From: Frigoribacterium sp. Leaf8
GTDB taxonomy: Bacteria; Actinomycetota; Actinomycetes; Actinomycetales; Microbacteriaceae
Assembly: GCF_001421165.1 (NCBI RefSeq)
Contig: NZ_LMKB01000005.1
Span: 1,259,709 to 1,323,708, forward strand
Direction: 5' to 3'
DNA length: 64,000 nucleotides
The notes under the pieces were generated by a model that saw only the letters and a list, made by a program, of their open reading frames with translations, did no database searches and was not told the DNA's origin. The position numbers were made by a program, and so were the translations under genes. Shown piece after piece: positions 16,954-26,426 of this stretch (positions are counted from its first letter, which is position 1; each line of letters starts with the position of its first letter).

Positions 16954-17961
16954 ATGACGCCCCCGACCGACCCCGCACCCGCCCCCGCCGCCGCCACCGG
17001 TCCGGGTGCCGACCGGGTCGTGCCCACGGTCGGGCCGGTCATCGCACCCCACCTGCACCTCATGACCTACAACGTCCGTCGCCGCATGCCGCAGGTGCTG
17101 ACCACCCGTCACGCGCTGGCCGACCGGTGGTCGACCCGGCTGCCGGCACTGCGCCTCCTGCTCGAGGCCGAGCGACCCTCGGTGCTGGGCATCCAGGAGG
17201 CGCTGCCCGACCAGTCCGCGCAGCTCGCGGACGCCCTCGGTGCCGACTACGCCTCGGTCGGCACGGGTCGCGACCGCGACCGCGGCGGCGAGCGCGTCGA
17301 ACTGCACGTCGACACCACCCGGTTGCGGATCGTCCGCCACGAGGCGCTCTGGCTCTCGGCCACCCCCACGGTGCCGGGGTCGCGCTCGTACGGCAACATG
17401 ATCCCCCGTACGGCCGTCCACGCCGAGCTCGACGACCTCGTGACCGGGGCCCGACTGCACGTCGTCGTCACGCACTTCGACCACCTCTCGGCCCGCTCGC
17501 GGCGGCACTCCGCCGTGCAGCTGCGCACCTTCACCGACGCCCTCGACGGACCCGTCGTCGTGATGGGCGACTTCAACGCCGTGGTCGACTCCCCCGCGCA
17601 CCGCGAGCTGACCCGCGGCAGGCTGGTCGACAGCCGCGTGGTGGCCGACGCGCGGCTCGACCCGGGCTGGGGCTCGTTCTCGAACTACGGCCCGCCCCGC
17701 ACCGGCGGCCGCCGCCTGGACTGGCTGCTCGTCGACGCCAGGGCCCACGTCGAGCGGGCCGGCGTCGGCGGGGTCCGTCCCGGCGGCGTCGCCCCCTCCG
17801 ACCACGACCCCGTGCACGCCGTCGTGCGCTGGCCGTCCGGGCACGCCGCCCCGCGTCCGCCCGAAGACCCCACCGCCGAGCACGGCCCCGTCGAGCACCG
17901 CACCACCGAGCACGGCCCCGCCGAGCACCGCACCACCGAACACCGCCCCGAGGAGTCCTGA
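16954..17961 (+). CDS. Endonuclease/exonuclease/phosphatase-family hydrolase
   Basis: A 335-aa metal-dependent EEP-fold phosphoesterase. Motifs in order are LHLMTYNVRR, VLGIQEALPDQ (catalytic Glu), VVVTHFDH, VMGDFNAVVDSPAH (Asp/Asn) and PSDHDPVHAVV (catalytic Asp-His). About 30 Pro/Ala-rich residues precede the domain. The C-terminus is a run of EH(R/G)-x-EH repeats encoded by 15-nt units at 17878-17952. No signal peptide is evident. Substrate unknown. Confidence 0.85.
   Translation: MTPPTDPAPAPAAATGPGADRVVPTVGPVIAPHLHLMTYNVRRRMPQVLTTRHALADRWSTRLPALRLLLEAERPSVLGIQEALPDQSAQLADALGADYASVGTGRDRDRGGERVELHVDTTRLRIVRHEALWLSATPTVPGSRSYGNMIPRTAVHAELDDLVTGARLHVVVTHFDHLSARSRRHSAVQLRTFTDALDGPVVVMGDFNAVVDSPAHRELTRGRLVDSRVVADARLDPGWGSFSNYGPPRTGGRRLDWLLVDARAHVERAGVGGVRPGGVAPSDHDPVHAVVRWPSGHAAPRPPEDPTAEHGPVEHRTTEHGPAEHRTTEHRPEES
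17878..17952 (+). repeat. 15-nt tandem repeats at the EEP gene 3' end
   Basis: Five alternating copies of GAGCACGGCCCCGNC and GAGCACCGCACCACC encode the repetitive Glu-His tail of the EEP hydrolase. Confidence 0.8.
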
Positions 17962-17962
17962 G

Positions 17963-18673
17963 ATGTCCACCGTCGCCGAGACCTTCCTCCGCCGCCCGCA
18001 CGGGGTGCTCGAGTACGTCGCCGACGCGGTGCGCGTGGTCGCGGCCCTGAGCGTCGTCGTCGCGGGCATCGGCTGGGGCGTGGTCGAGATCGCCGTGCTG
18101 ATGCTGGCGCTGCTCGGCACCCTCGTGCCCCGCATGCTCGGCCTCCGGGCGAGCGTCGACCTGATGGTCGGCGTCGCCGCCCTGGGCGCCGCCTGGAGCA
18201 GCGTCTTCGAGCTCTACACCCGGGTCACGGGCTACGACACGGTGGTGCACTTCCTGCTCAACGGCCTGCTGGCCGCGGTGTTCGTGGTCCTCGCCCGGCG
18301 GGCCGGCTGGATCGCCTCGGCGGGCGAGACCGGTGGACGAGGAGGCGCGGGTCGCTCGGCCCGCGTCGGCTCAGTCCTGACGACGGTCGCGTTCGGCCTG
18401 GCGGCCGGCACCCTGTGGGAGATGGGCGAGTGGGCGGGCCACACCCTCGTCGACTCGGCGATCTTCGTCGGTTACGACGACACGATCGGCGACCTCGCCG
18501 CGGGAGGCCTCGGCTCGCTGCTGGCCGGGCTGGCGCTGCCGTTCCTCGTGGGGGGCGACGTCCGCGGCCGAGCCGCGCGCGCCTCCTCGTCCGGAGCCGA
18601 TGCCGGTGCCGGTGCCGACGGACCCGGGGTCGACGCCGTCGGCCACGGCCGCCCGCGCGTCCACCACCGCTGA
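17963..18673 (+). CDS. DUF2238-like (YjdF-type) membrane protein
   Basis: A 236-aa multi-pass membrane protein. VVHFLLNGLLAAV, TLWEMGEWAGH and GYDDTIGDLAAGGLGSLLAG match the YjdF/DUF2238 pattern (WE-x2-EW and GYDDTI-x-D). The start is 1 nt after the EEP stop. The last 40 or so residues are low complexity and are antisense to the conserved end of the glycosyltransferase gene: the two convergent genes overlap by 303 bp, so this tail is probably read-through. Function unknown. Confidence 0.75.
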   Translation: MSTVAETFLRRPHGVLEYVADAVRVVAALSVVVAGIGWGVVEIAVLMLALLGTLVPRMLGLRASVDLMVGVAALGAAWSSVFELYTRVTGYDTVVHFLLNGLLAAVFVVLARRAGWIASAGETGGRGGAGRSARVGSVLTTVAFGLAAGTLWEMGEWAGHTLVDSAIFVGYDDTIGDLAAGGLGSLLAGLALPFLVGGDVRGRAARASSSGADAGAGADGPGVDAVGHGRPRVHHR

Positions 18674-19471
18674 CGGCGTCCAGCCGAGCCGCGTGAAGAC
18701 GCCGGCCGGGTCGGCGCGCAACCAGCGCGACCACGGCAGGCCGTCGGTGCCGTGCACCGTGAACGAGTGCAGCGCCCGGTACGTCCGCAACCAGGGGGCG
18801 TTGCCCGGGTCGAGCGGCCGGGCCGAGATGCCCGTGACGACGTCCCGGCGGTAGGCGATGCGGCCCCGCCCGGCGAGTTGGCGGTCGCCGAGGTGCAGGG
18901 CGAGGTCCATGTCGTCGTGCAGCAGGGTCTCGTGCCGGTGCACCTCGTCGCGCACGTCGAGCCAGGCGGTGCGGCGCATCATCATCGTCGAGCCGAACAG
19001 CGGCCAGTGCGCCAGCGCGGCCCCGATCACGAGGTGGTACGCGCCCACGTAGAGGGCGGAGAGCAGGCGCTCGACGCCGACGGGCGCGTCGTAGAAGCGG
19101 GCGTTCGTGCTGACGGCGAGCACGTCCGGATCGTCGACGAGGGTGCCGACCAGGTCGGCGACCCAGGTGCGGGGCAGGACGCTGTCGGCGTCGACCCGAC
19201 CGATGAGGTCGACGGGTGCGGCGGCGCCCGGTCCGGCACCCATGCCGGCGGCGGCGTCGTACCCCGTGCTCGCGGCCGCGGCGATGCCGACCTCGGCCTC
19301 GGTCACCACCCGGGCACCGTGTCGCAGGGCCACCTCGACGGTGTCGTCGGTGCTGCCGTTGTCGACGACGATCACCTCGTCGGGCACCCGGGTCTGCCGC
19401 GCGAGCGAGCGGAGGCAGGCGTCGAGCAGGGCTCCGTCGTCGCGGACGGGGACGACGACACAGACACGCAC
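18371..19471 (-). CDS. Glycosyltransferase family 2
   Basis: A 366-aa GT-A enzyme. VCVVVPVRDDGALLDACLRSL opens the nucleotide-binding fold, VIVVDNGSTDDT and GRVDADSVLPRTW (the DxD site) follow, and LLHDDMDLALHLG resembles the catalytic ED motif. Start: I prefer GTG at 19471, immediately before the first strand; an in-frame TTG lies at 19483. The roughly 80 C-terminal residues are low complexity and antisense to the conserved part of the DUF2238-like gene, so the native 3' end appears lost. Confidence 0.78.
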   Translation of the reverse strand: MRVCVVVPVRDDGALLDACLRSLARQTRVPDEVIVVDNGSTDDTVEVALRHGARVVTEAEVGIAAAASTGYDAAAGMGAGPGAAAPVDLIGRVDADSVLPRTWVADLVGTLVDDPDVLAVSTNARFYDAPVGVERLLSALYVGAYHLVIGAALAHWPLFGSTMMMRRTAWLDVRDEVHRHETLLHDDMDLALHLGDRQLAGRGRIAYRRDVVTGISARPLDPGNAPWLRTYRALHSFTVHGTDGLPWSRWLRADPAGVFTRLGWTPSAVVDARAAVADGVDPGSVGTGTGIGSGRGGARGSAADVAPHEERQRQPGQQRAEASRGEVADRVVVTDEDRRVDEGVARPLAHLPQGAGRQAERDRRQD

Positions 19472-19527
19472 TCGCCCATCCAACCCGGTCGGGGCGGGTC
19501 ACGTCGAGCGTTCACACCCGAGGACGT

Positions 19528-19563
19528 CGCCGAGACCCGTCGGCGCGCACGGGGGTCTCGGCG
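19528..19563. promoter_or_regulatory. Dyad between divergent glycosyltransferase and ligase genes
   Basis: Arms CGCCGAGACCC (19528-19538) and GGGTCTCGGCG (19553-19563). The flanking genes are divergent, so this is not a terminator in the obvious sense; it may be an operator or part of the dispersed palindromes. Confidence 0.4.
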
Positions 19564-19613
19564 GTTTCGCGGGGTCTGGCCGCACGCCCGCCCGTCGAGA
19601 GCAGACTCGGCGC

Positions 19614-20753
19614 ATGATCCCGACCGCCGCCGAACCGATCGTCCCCATGCTCGCGAAGGCCGTGGCCGACGTGCCCGAGCCCGACTCCGTCGAGGGCGGA
19701 CTCGTCTACGAACCCAAGTGGGACGGGTTCCGCGGCATCGTCTACGCGGAACGCGCCGACTCCGACGCCGACGACCCCGACGCCCCGCTCACCGTCGAGA
19801 TCGGCAGCCGCGGGTCGAAGATGCTGACCCGCTACTTCCCCGAGCTGGTCGAGGCCCTCGGCCGCCTCCTGCCGGGGCCCTGCGTGCTCGACGGCGAGAT
19901 CGTCGTGCGCACCGGCGACCCCGGCCACGAGCGGCTCGACTGGGACGCGCTCGGCCAGCGCATCCACCCGGCCGCCTCGCGCGTCGCGAAGCTCAGCGCC
20001 GAGACCCCCGCGATGTTCGTCGCGTTCGACCTGCTCGCCCTCGGCGGGCGCGACCTGCTCGACACCCCGTTCGCCGAACGCCGCGCGCTGCTGCTCGAGA
20101 CGCTCGGCCCCGAGGGAGGCGTCGAGGGAGGCCCCGACGAAGGCGCCGACGGCACGGCAGGAGGCGCGGACCGCCCCCTGCACGTCAGCCGGGCCACCGA
20201 CGACGTCGCGACCGCCCGCCGGTGGCTGACCGAGTTCGAGGGCGCAGGGCTCGACGGGGTCGTGGCCAAGCCGGCCCGCGCCTCCTACGCTCCCGGCAAA
20301 CGCACCATGCTCAAGGTCAAGCACCACCGCACCGCGGACGTGGTGGTGCTCGGCTACCGCGTCCACAAGAGCGGTTCGGGCGTGGGGTCGCTGTTGCTCG
20401 GGCTGTACGACGCCGACGGCGAGCTGACGAACGTCGGAGGCGCGTCCGCGTTCTCGGACGCCCGTCGCCTCGAGCTCGTCGACGAGTTGGCACCGTTCGT
20501 CGACCGCGACGACGACGGCGAGGTGCGGCACGCCGAGACCGAGCGCAGCCGCTTCTCGTCGGGCAAGGACGTGTCGTTCGTCCCGCTGCGCCCCGAGCGC
20601 GTGGTCGAGGTGCGGTACGACCAGATGGAGGGCTCCCGCTTCCGCCACACCGTGCAGGTCGAGCGGTGGCGCGACGACCGCGAGGCGCGCTCGTGTGGTT
20701 TCGACCAGCTCGAGGTCCCGGCGGCGTACGACCTGGGCGAGGTGCTCGCCTAG
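19614..20753 (+). CDS. ATP-dependent DNA ligase (LigC-like)
   Basis: A 379-aa ligase. The adenylated Lys is in YEPKWDGFRGIVY (motif I), CVLDGEIVV is motif III, FVAFDLLAL is motif IIIa, GLDGVVAKPARASY is motif IV and RTMLKVKHHRTAD is motif V. A C-terminal OB-fold ends EVRYDQMEGSRFRHTVQVERWRDD. It resembles mycobacterial LigC enzymes used in gap repair. It converges on a LigD-type polymerase-domain gene; no Ku gene is visible nearby. Confidence 0.9.
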   Translation: MIPTAAEPIVPMLAKAVADVPEPDSVEGGLVYEPKWDGFRGIVYAERADSDADDPDAPLTVEIGSRGSKMLTRYFPELVEALGRLLPGPCVLDGEIVVRTGDPGHERLDWDALGQRIHPAASRVAKLSAETPAMFVAFDLLALGGRDLLDTPFAERRALLLETLGPEGGVEGGPDEGADGTAGGADRPLHVSRATDDVATARRWLTEFEGAGLDGVVAKPARASYAPGKRTMLKVKHHRTADVVVLGYRVHKSGSGVGSLLLGLYDADGELTNVGGASAFSDARRLELVDELAPFVDRDDDGEVRHAETERSRFSSGKDVSFVPLRPERVVEVRYDQMEGSRFRHTVQVERWRDDREARSCGFDQLEVPAAYDLGEVLA

Positions 20754-20778
20754 GCGACGAGCGCTTCCTCGGGCACAG

Positions 20779-20821
20779 GGCACCGCGTTTCGGGCATCGC
20801 ACACCGACGAGACGCGGTGCC
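20779..20821. terminator. Bidirectional hairpin between ligase and polymerase genes
   Basis: Arms GGCACCGCGT (20779-20788) and ACGCGGTGCC (20812-20821), lying between two convergent stops. Confidence 0.6.
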
Positions 20822-20846
20822 GTGCACGAAAAGGGTGTGGTGCGGG

Positions 20847-21863
20847 TCAGTCGGCGGCGGGCTTCCGCGCGCGGCTGGGCTGCACGCGGGGCGGCTCGCC
20901 GGGCATCTTCGGGAAATCCGGCGGGAAGGGCAGTTCGCCGAGGCCGTCGGCGACGTCGCGCTCCCACCAGGCGAGCAACGTGTCGATGCGCCCCGGCGAC
21001 TCGTGCATCGAGGCCCACGGGTCGCCGTGGGTCTGCAGCCGCTCGGGCACCGTCAGCACGGTGTGCTCGGCAGGGTCGATGCCGGGCAGGTCGTCCCACG
21101 TGACCGGCAGGGACACGGAGGCGCGGGGCAGCGCCCGGGGAGACCAGGCTCCCGCCATGGTGCGGTCGCGATTGGCCTGGTTGTAGTCGACGAAGAGACG
21201 GTCGCCGCGTTCCTCCTTCCACCACGCGGTGGTGACGCGGTCGGGGGTGCGGCGTTCGAGTTCGCGGGCGGCGGCGATCACGGCGTGCCGCACCTCCAGG
21301 AACTCGTGCGTCGGCTCGATCGGCGCGAAGACGTGCAGACCCCGGTTGCCGCTCGTCTTGACGAACGCGGTGAGACCGGCCTCGTCGAGCACGGCCCGGA
21401 GGTCGAGCGCGGCCGTCACGGCGTCGGCGAAGCTCGTGCCCGGCTGCGGGTCGAGGTCGATGCGCAGCTGGTCGGGCAGGTCGGGCTCCTCGGCGCGCGA
21501 GGCCCACGGGTGGAAGACCAGGGTGTTCATCTGGGCCGCCCAGACGGCGGCGGCGGGCTCGTCGATCACGAGCTGCGGGTGCACGCGGCCGCTCGGGTAG
21601 GTGACGTCGACGGCTCGCACGTAGTCGGGCGTGCCGCGGGGCGGGTTCTTCGAGAAGTACTGGTCGCCGTCGACGTCGCCGCCGAACCGCTGCAGCGAGA
21701 TCGGACGGTCGCCGTTCGCCGCGACGAAGGGCGTGCCGACCTCGACCAGGTAGCGCGCCAGGTCGAGCTTGGTCACGCCGAGGTCGGGCCAGAGCACGCG
21801 GGACGGACTGCTGATGCGGACGTCGCGGTCGCCCACCCGCAGGGTCGTCGCCTCGGATGCCAT
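20847..21863 (-). CDS. LigD-type polymerase/primase domain protein
   Basis: A 338-aa stand-alone archaeo-eukaryotic primase-like polymerase domain of the LigD PolDom or PrimPol-C type. VLWPDLGVTKLDLARYL and QYFSKNPPRGTPDYV are N-terminal signatures. RIDLDPQPG carries the two catalytic Asp residues, and SGNRGLHVFAPI the conserved Ser/His nucleotide-binding motif. It lacks the LigD ligase and phosphoesterase domains; the convergent LigC-like ligase may partner with it in ribonucleotide-tolerant gap repair (inference). Confidence 0.88.
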   Translation of the reverse strand: MASEATTLRVGDRDVRISSPSRVLWPDLGVTKLDLARYLVEVGTPFVAANGDRPISLQRFGGDVDGDQYFSKNPPRGTPDYVRAVDVTYPSGRVHPQLVIDEPAAAVWAAQMNTLVFHPWASRAEEPDLPDQLRIDLDPQPGTSFADAVTAALDLRAVLDEAGLTAFVKTSGNRGLHVFAPIEPTHEFLEVRHAVIAAARELERRTPDRVTTAWWKEERGDRLFVDYNQANRDRTMAGAWSPRALPRASVSLPVTWDDLPGIDPAEHTVLTVPERLQTHGDPWASMHESPGRIDTLLAWWERDVADGLGELPFPPDFPKMPGEPPRVQPSRARKPAAD

Positions 21864-21910
21864 GTGCGTGACGCTAGTCCCGTCGCGCCGCCGGGGTACG
21901 AGGTGCCGGC

Positions 21911-21932
21911 GTTCACGGGGCGTTCACCCGGG
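21911..21932 (+). promoter_or_regulatory. PHO-box-like direct repeats (PhoP)
   Basis: Two adjacent 11-nt units, GTTCACGGGGC and GTTCACCCGGG, match the actinobacterial PhoP direct-repeat consensus (GTTCACC core, 11-nt period). They lie 54 nt before the ATG of the lamin-tail/phytase-like protein, the position expected for an activator overlapping the -35. The same layout recurs at 49089-49110. Confidence 0.6.
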
Positions 21933-21985
21933 CGTCGCTTCCGTCCGAGATGGTTCGGTCCACACCCGACGAAACGGACACCCGA

Positions 21986-24583
21986 ATGCGCACGCCCCTG
22001 CTCCGCCTCGGCGCCCTGACCCTGGCCGGCTCGATCGCCGCCGCCGGGCTCGTGGCCACGAGCGCCCTGCCCGCCCTCGCGGCCGACGCCGACGTCGTCG
22101 TCAACGAGATCGACACGACCGACGACTGGGTCGAACTGCTCAACACCGGCCAGACCCCGACCGACGTGTCGGGCTTCGTGCTGCGGGACGACAAGGACAC
22201 GCGGACGCTCGCGCTGCCCGCGGGCACGGTCCTCGCCGCCGGCGAGCGCGTGGTCGTCGACGTCGCCGACGACGCCGTGTGGGGCGCCGCCGCCTACGGG
22301 CTCGGACGCGCCGACGCCGTCCGCCTCTACGCCGCCGACGGCACGACCCTGCTCGACTCGTACGCCTGGACGCAGTTCCCGACGACGACCTACGGCCGCT
22401 GCGCCGACGGCACCGGCGCGTTCGCGACGACGGCCGCCGGGACGCGAGGCACCGCCAACGAGTGCGCGACGACACCGGCTCCGACCGACCCGACGGACCC
22501 CGCCCCGACCGACCCGACGACCCCCGCCGTGCCCGCGACGACCGACGTCGTGATCAACGAGGTCGAGTCGAACGGCGACGACACCGACTGGGTCGAACTG
22601 ACGAACGTCGGGACGGTGCCCGTCGACGTCTCGGGCTACACCTTCCGCGACGAGGACGACGTGCGCACGCCCTTCACCCTGCCCACCGGTTCGGTCGTGC
22701 AGCCCGGCGCCTTCTTCGTGATCGACCAGGCCTCGGGCTCGAACCCGGTCGGCTTCGACTTCGGACTCGGCCAGCCCGACTCGGCACGCCTGTTCGACAC
22801 CGCGGGCACGCTCGTCGCCTCGTACGCCTGGAGCGTCCACAGCACCGTCAGCTACGGCCGCTGCCCCGACGGCACCGGCGAGCTGACGACGACGACCGCG
22901 ACCACGAAGGGCGCGGCGAACGACTGCTCGTCGCCCGTGCGCATCAACGAGGTCGAGAGCCAGGGAGGCGCGCCCGGCCACTGGGTCGAGCTCACGACCG
23001 TGAGCACCTCGTCGGTCGACCTCGGCGGCTACGTGCTGACCGACTCCGACCCGACGCATCGCTACGTCGTCCCCGCCGGGACCGTCGTCGCCCCCGGCGG
23101 CTTCGTCGTCCTCGACGAGCAGACCCCGACCTCGGCCGGCTTCGACTTCGGACTGGGCGGTGCCGACTCGGTGCGCCTGCTGCTGCCGGACGGCACGACG
23201 GCGGCCGACGGTTCGACCCTCGCCGACGAGTACTCGTGGACCTCGCACGCCGCCACCACCTACGGCCGCGGACCCGACGGCACGGGCGACTTCGCCGTCA
23301 CGTCGACCTCGACCAAGGGCTCGGCCAACACCTTCGCCGGCGTCTCCGTGCCGACGGCCTGGCCCGGCGGACCCGACGAGGTCCCCCTGGACGACGAGGG
23401 CACCTTCACCGGTGACCTGAGCGGTCTCGACTACGAGCCGACCGGCACCGCGACCCCCGGCACGCTCTGGGCGGTGCAGAACGGCGACGGCCTGCTCTAC
23501 CGGATCGTCCCGGACGGCGCCGGCGGGTGGGCCCCGCAGACGACCGACGGCTGGGCTGCCGGCAAGAAGCTGCTGTACCCGAGCGGGGTCGCGACCGACA
23601 TCGTGGACGCCGAGGGCGTCACGGTCGCCGACGACTCGTCCGCGGGCGGCGTCTACGTGTCGACGGAGCGCAACAACGCCTCGGGCTCGGTCAGCCGCCC
23701 CTCGGTGCTGCGCTACGACGCCGCGACCGCGAGCCCGGCCACGACCCTGGTCGCCACCGACGAGTGGAACCTCGCCGCGGACTTCCCCGGCCTGGGGGCC
23801 AACGCGGGCCTCGAGGGCATCACCTGGGTGCCCGACGCCTGGCTGACCGAGGCGGGGTTCGTCGACGAGGCGACCGGCGCCTCCTACGACCCCGCGACGT
23901 ACGCCGGCCACGGTGACGGGCTCTTCTTCGTCGGCGTCGAGGGCACCGCGAGCGTCTACGCCTACGCCCTGATGGACGACGGTTCGTTCGAGCGCGTCGC
24001 CACCATCGCGACGTCGTTCGCCCTGGTCGCCGACCTGCAGTTCGACGCCGACCTCGACGCGCTCTGGGTCGTCTGCGACGAGGCCTGCTCGGGCCGCACG
24101 GCGCTGTTCTCGGTCGACGAGTCGGGGGCGTTCGCCGAGGACGTCGTCCACGAGGCACCGGCGAACGCCGACCGCGGGCTCGCCAACGAAGGCTTCGCGA
24201 TCGCCCCGGCGGCGACGAGCGTCGACGGGTTCCGCCAGACGTTCTACGCGGACGACAACGACACCGACGGGTTCTCGCTGCGCGCCGGGACGTTCCCCGG
24301 CGTGGCGGCCGAGCCCGGGACGCCCGGCGACCCCGGCACCTCCGGGACGCCCGGCACCCCCGGGACGCCCGGCACCCCCGGCACGCCCGGCGACCCCGCT
24401 GCCCCCGCCGATCCCGGCACGGGCGTGACGCCGATCGGTCAGGGCTCGGGCCCGGCGACGGTCGACGGGCAGCTCGCCTTCACCGGTTCGGACGCCCGAT
24501 GGGCAGCGGCCGCGGCCCTGCTGCTCGTGCTCGCCGGGGCGGGCACCCTGATCGCCCGCCGGCGTCGACTCACCCGCGACTGA
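21986..24583 (+). CDS. Sortase-anchored lamin-tail/phytase-like surface protein
   Basis: An 865-aa exported protein. The signal peptide ends near ALPALAADA. Three lamin-tail domains follow, opening VVVNEIDTTDDWVELLN, VVINEVESNGDDTDWVEL and VRINEVESQGGAPGHWVEL. From about residue 470 a propeller resembles the esterase-like phytase domain (NAGLEGITWVPD, LANEGFAIAP). A Gly/Pro/Thr stalk (PGTPGTPGTPG) leads to LAFTG, a hydrophobic helix and RRRR, a class E (LAxTG) sortase signal. Start chosen at MRTPLLRLG. PHO-box-like repeats upstream suggest induction by phosphate starvation. No sortase gene is in the window. Confidence 0.85.
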   Translation: MRTPLLRLGALTLAGSIAAAGLVATSALPALAADADVVVNEIDTTDDWVELLNTGQTPTDVSGFVLRDDKDTRTLALPAGTVLAAGERVVVDVADDAVWGAAAYGLGRADAVRLYAADGTTLLDSYAWTQFPTTTYGRCADGTGAFATTAAGTRGTANECATTPAPTDPTDPAPTDPTTPAVPATTDVVINEVESNGDDTDWVELTNVGTVPVDVSGYTFRDEDDVRTPFTLPTGSVVQPGAFFVIDQASGSNPVGFDFGLGQPDSARLFDTAGTLVASYAWSVHSTVSYGRCPDGTGELTTTTATTKGAANDCSSPVRINEVESQGGAPGHWVELTTVSTSSVDLGGYVLTDSDPTHRYVVPAGTVVAPGGFVVLDEQTPTSAGFDFGLGGADSVRLLLPDGTTAADGSTLADEYSWTSHAATTYGRGPDGTGDFAVTSTSTKGSANTFAGVSVPTAWPGGPDEVPLDDEGTFTGDLSGLDYEPTGTATPGTLWAVQNGDGLLYRIVPDGAGGWAPQTTDGWAAGKKLLYPSGVATDIVDAEGVTVADDSSAGGVYVSTERNNASGSVSRPSVLRYDAATASPATTLVATDEWNLAADFPGLGANAGLEGITWVPDAWLTEAGFVDEATGASYDPATYAGHGDGLFFVGVEGTASVYAYALMDDGSFERVATIATSFALVADLQFDADLDALWVVCDEACSGRTALFSVDESGAFAEDVVHEAPANADRGLANEGFAIAPAATSVDGFRQTFYADDNDTDGFSLRAGTFPGVAAEPGTPGDPGTSGTPGTPGTPGTPGTPGDPAAPADPGTGVTPIGQGSGPATVDGQLAFTGSDARWAAAAALLLVLAGAGTLIARRRRLTRD

Positions 24584-24600
24584 GGCACGACGCCCCACGA

Positions 24601-24654
24601 CCCCGTGTCGAGCGATGCACCCGGAAGCGTCCGGGCGCGTCGCTCGACACGGGG
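24601..24654. terminator. Bidirectional hairpin after the surface-protein gene
   Basis: Outer arms CCCCGTGTCGAGCGA (24601-24615) and its complement (24640-24654), with an inner stem CCCGGA/TCCGGG, between convergent genes. It is followed by GGGGTTCATCGTCGTG (24651-24666), a 16-mer repeated at 58035-58050. Confidence 0.75.
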
Positions 24655-24699
24655 TTCATCGTCGTGCGGCGTCCGTGCGACGGCCGGAGAGGCCGACGG

Positions 24700-24731
24700 G
24701 TCAGCGGGTCAGCGGGTCAGCGGGTCAGCGG
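24700..24731. repeat. 8-bp tandem repeat GTCAGCGG x4 across the phzF stop
   Basis: Four perfect tandem copies. The stop codon of the PhzF-family gene lies inside the array (24717-24719). Slippage here would change the C-terminus by only a few residues because each unit carries an antisense TGA. Confidence 0.85.
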
Positions 24732-25658
24732 CGTCGCCGTGCCGGTGACCGTGACGCCGCCGACGACCGGGACGTCGACTACGAGGCGGCTCGGACGCCC
24801 GACGTGCCGCCCCTGCCTCACCACGACGCGGGCAGGAGGCGCGATCAGGTCGAGCGCGCGGAGGTAGCCGCCCAGCGACGCGGCCGCCGACCCCGTCGCC
24901 GGGTCCTCGGTGAGGGAGCCGACGGGGAACAGGTTGCGTGCCTCGACCACGGTCGCCCCGGACGCGTCGACACCCTGGGCGTGGATCACCGTGATCGTGC
25001 CCGCCCAGCCCTGTTCGTCCATGAGGGTCCGCACGGCGACCGGGTCGAACCCGAAGGCGTCGAAGACCCGCTGGTCGCGGACCGCCACCACGGGGTGCCG
25101 GTTGCCCGCGAAGGACTCCCGCAGCGGACGACGCTCGTCGAGGTCGGCGTGCGTGAGGCCGAGCACCGCCAGCAACCGGTCGGCGACGGTCGGGTCCAGG
25201 TCGCGCACGACGGGGTCGACGCTCGTGAACGACGCCGTCACCGGGCCCGCGACGGCGTCGGCACCCCCACGCGAGGTCTCGATCACGACCGGCCCGACCG
25301 CCGTCTCGAGCGTGAACGCTCCGACCCCGCGACGCTCGGCCAGGGCGACGGCGGTGGCGATCGTCGCGTGCCCGCAGAACGGGACCTCGGCCCCGGGCGA
25401 GAAGTAGCGCACGGCCACGTGCCGGTCGTCGCCGGCGCGGGACGGATCGACCACGAACGCGGTCTCGGCGTACCCCACCTCGGCGGCGATCCGCCGCATG
25501 TCGGCGGCCGAGAGGGCCGACGCGTCGAGCACGACGCCGGCCGGGTTGCCGCCGCCCGGTCCGTCGGCGAAGGCCGTGAGGTGCAGCACCTCGACGGTCG
25601 GGGCGGACGGCGAGGGAGCGGCGGGGCCGACGGGAGGCGAGGGTCTGCGGTCGGTCAC
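24717..25658 (-). CDS. PhzF-family isomerase-like protein
   Basis: A 313-aa diaminopimelate-epimerase-fold protein. Landmarks are TAFADGPGGGNPAGVVLD, GYAETAFVV (conserved catalytic Glu), FSPGAEVPFCGHATIATA and GSLTEDPATGSAAASLGGYL. Function is generally unknown outside phenazine synthesis; no other phz gene is present. Start: GTG at 25658, the first initiation codon before the conserved domain. Confidence 0.87.
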   Translation of the reverse strand: MTDRRPSPPVGPAAPSPSAPTVEVLHLTAFADGPGGGNPAGVVLDASALSAADMRRIAAEVGYAETAFVVDPSRAGDDRHVAVRYFSPGAEVPFCGHATIATAVALAERRGVGAFTLETAVGPVVIETSRGGADAVAGPVTASFTSVDPVVRDLDPTVADRLLAVLGLTHADLDERRPLRESFAGNRHPVVAVRDQRVFDAFGFDPVAVRTLMDEQGWAGTITVIHAQGVDASGATVVEARNLFPVGSLTEDPATGSAAASLGGYLRALDLIAPPARVVVRQGRHVGRPSRLVVDVPVVGGVTVTGTATPLTR

Positions 25659-25765
25659 GACGCCACTGTGCCGCACCGCGCCTCCTCGTCGCCAGCGCCA
25701 CCTCGGGCCGGGTGGCCCGCCCGGCCCTCGAGACCGTGCCGGACCGTGTCGGACCCCGAGCCGCC

Positions 25766-26413
<648 letters not shown>

Positions 26414-26426
26414 GCCGTCAGCCTAG

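Noticed and set aside
15514-18135. 873-codon minus-strand open frame
   Set aside because: Antisense to the MFS and EEP genes, which have full family motifs and good starts; no recognisable domain in the antisense product.
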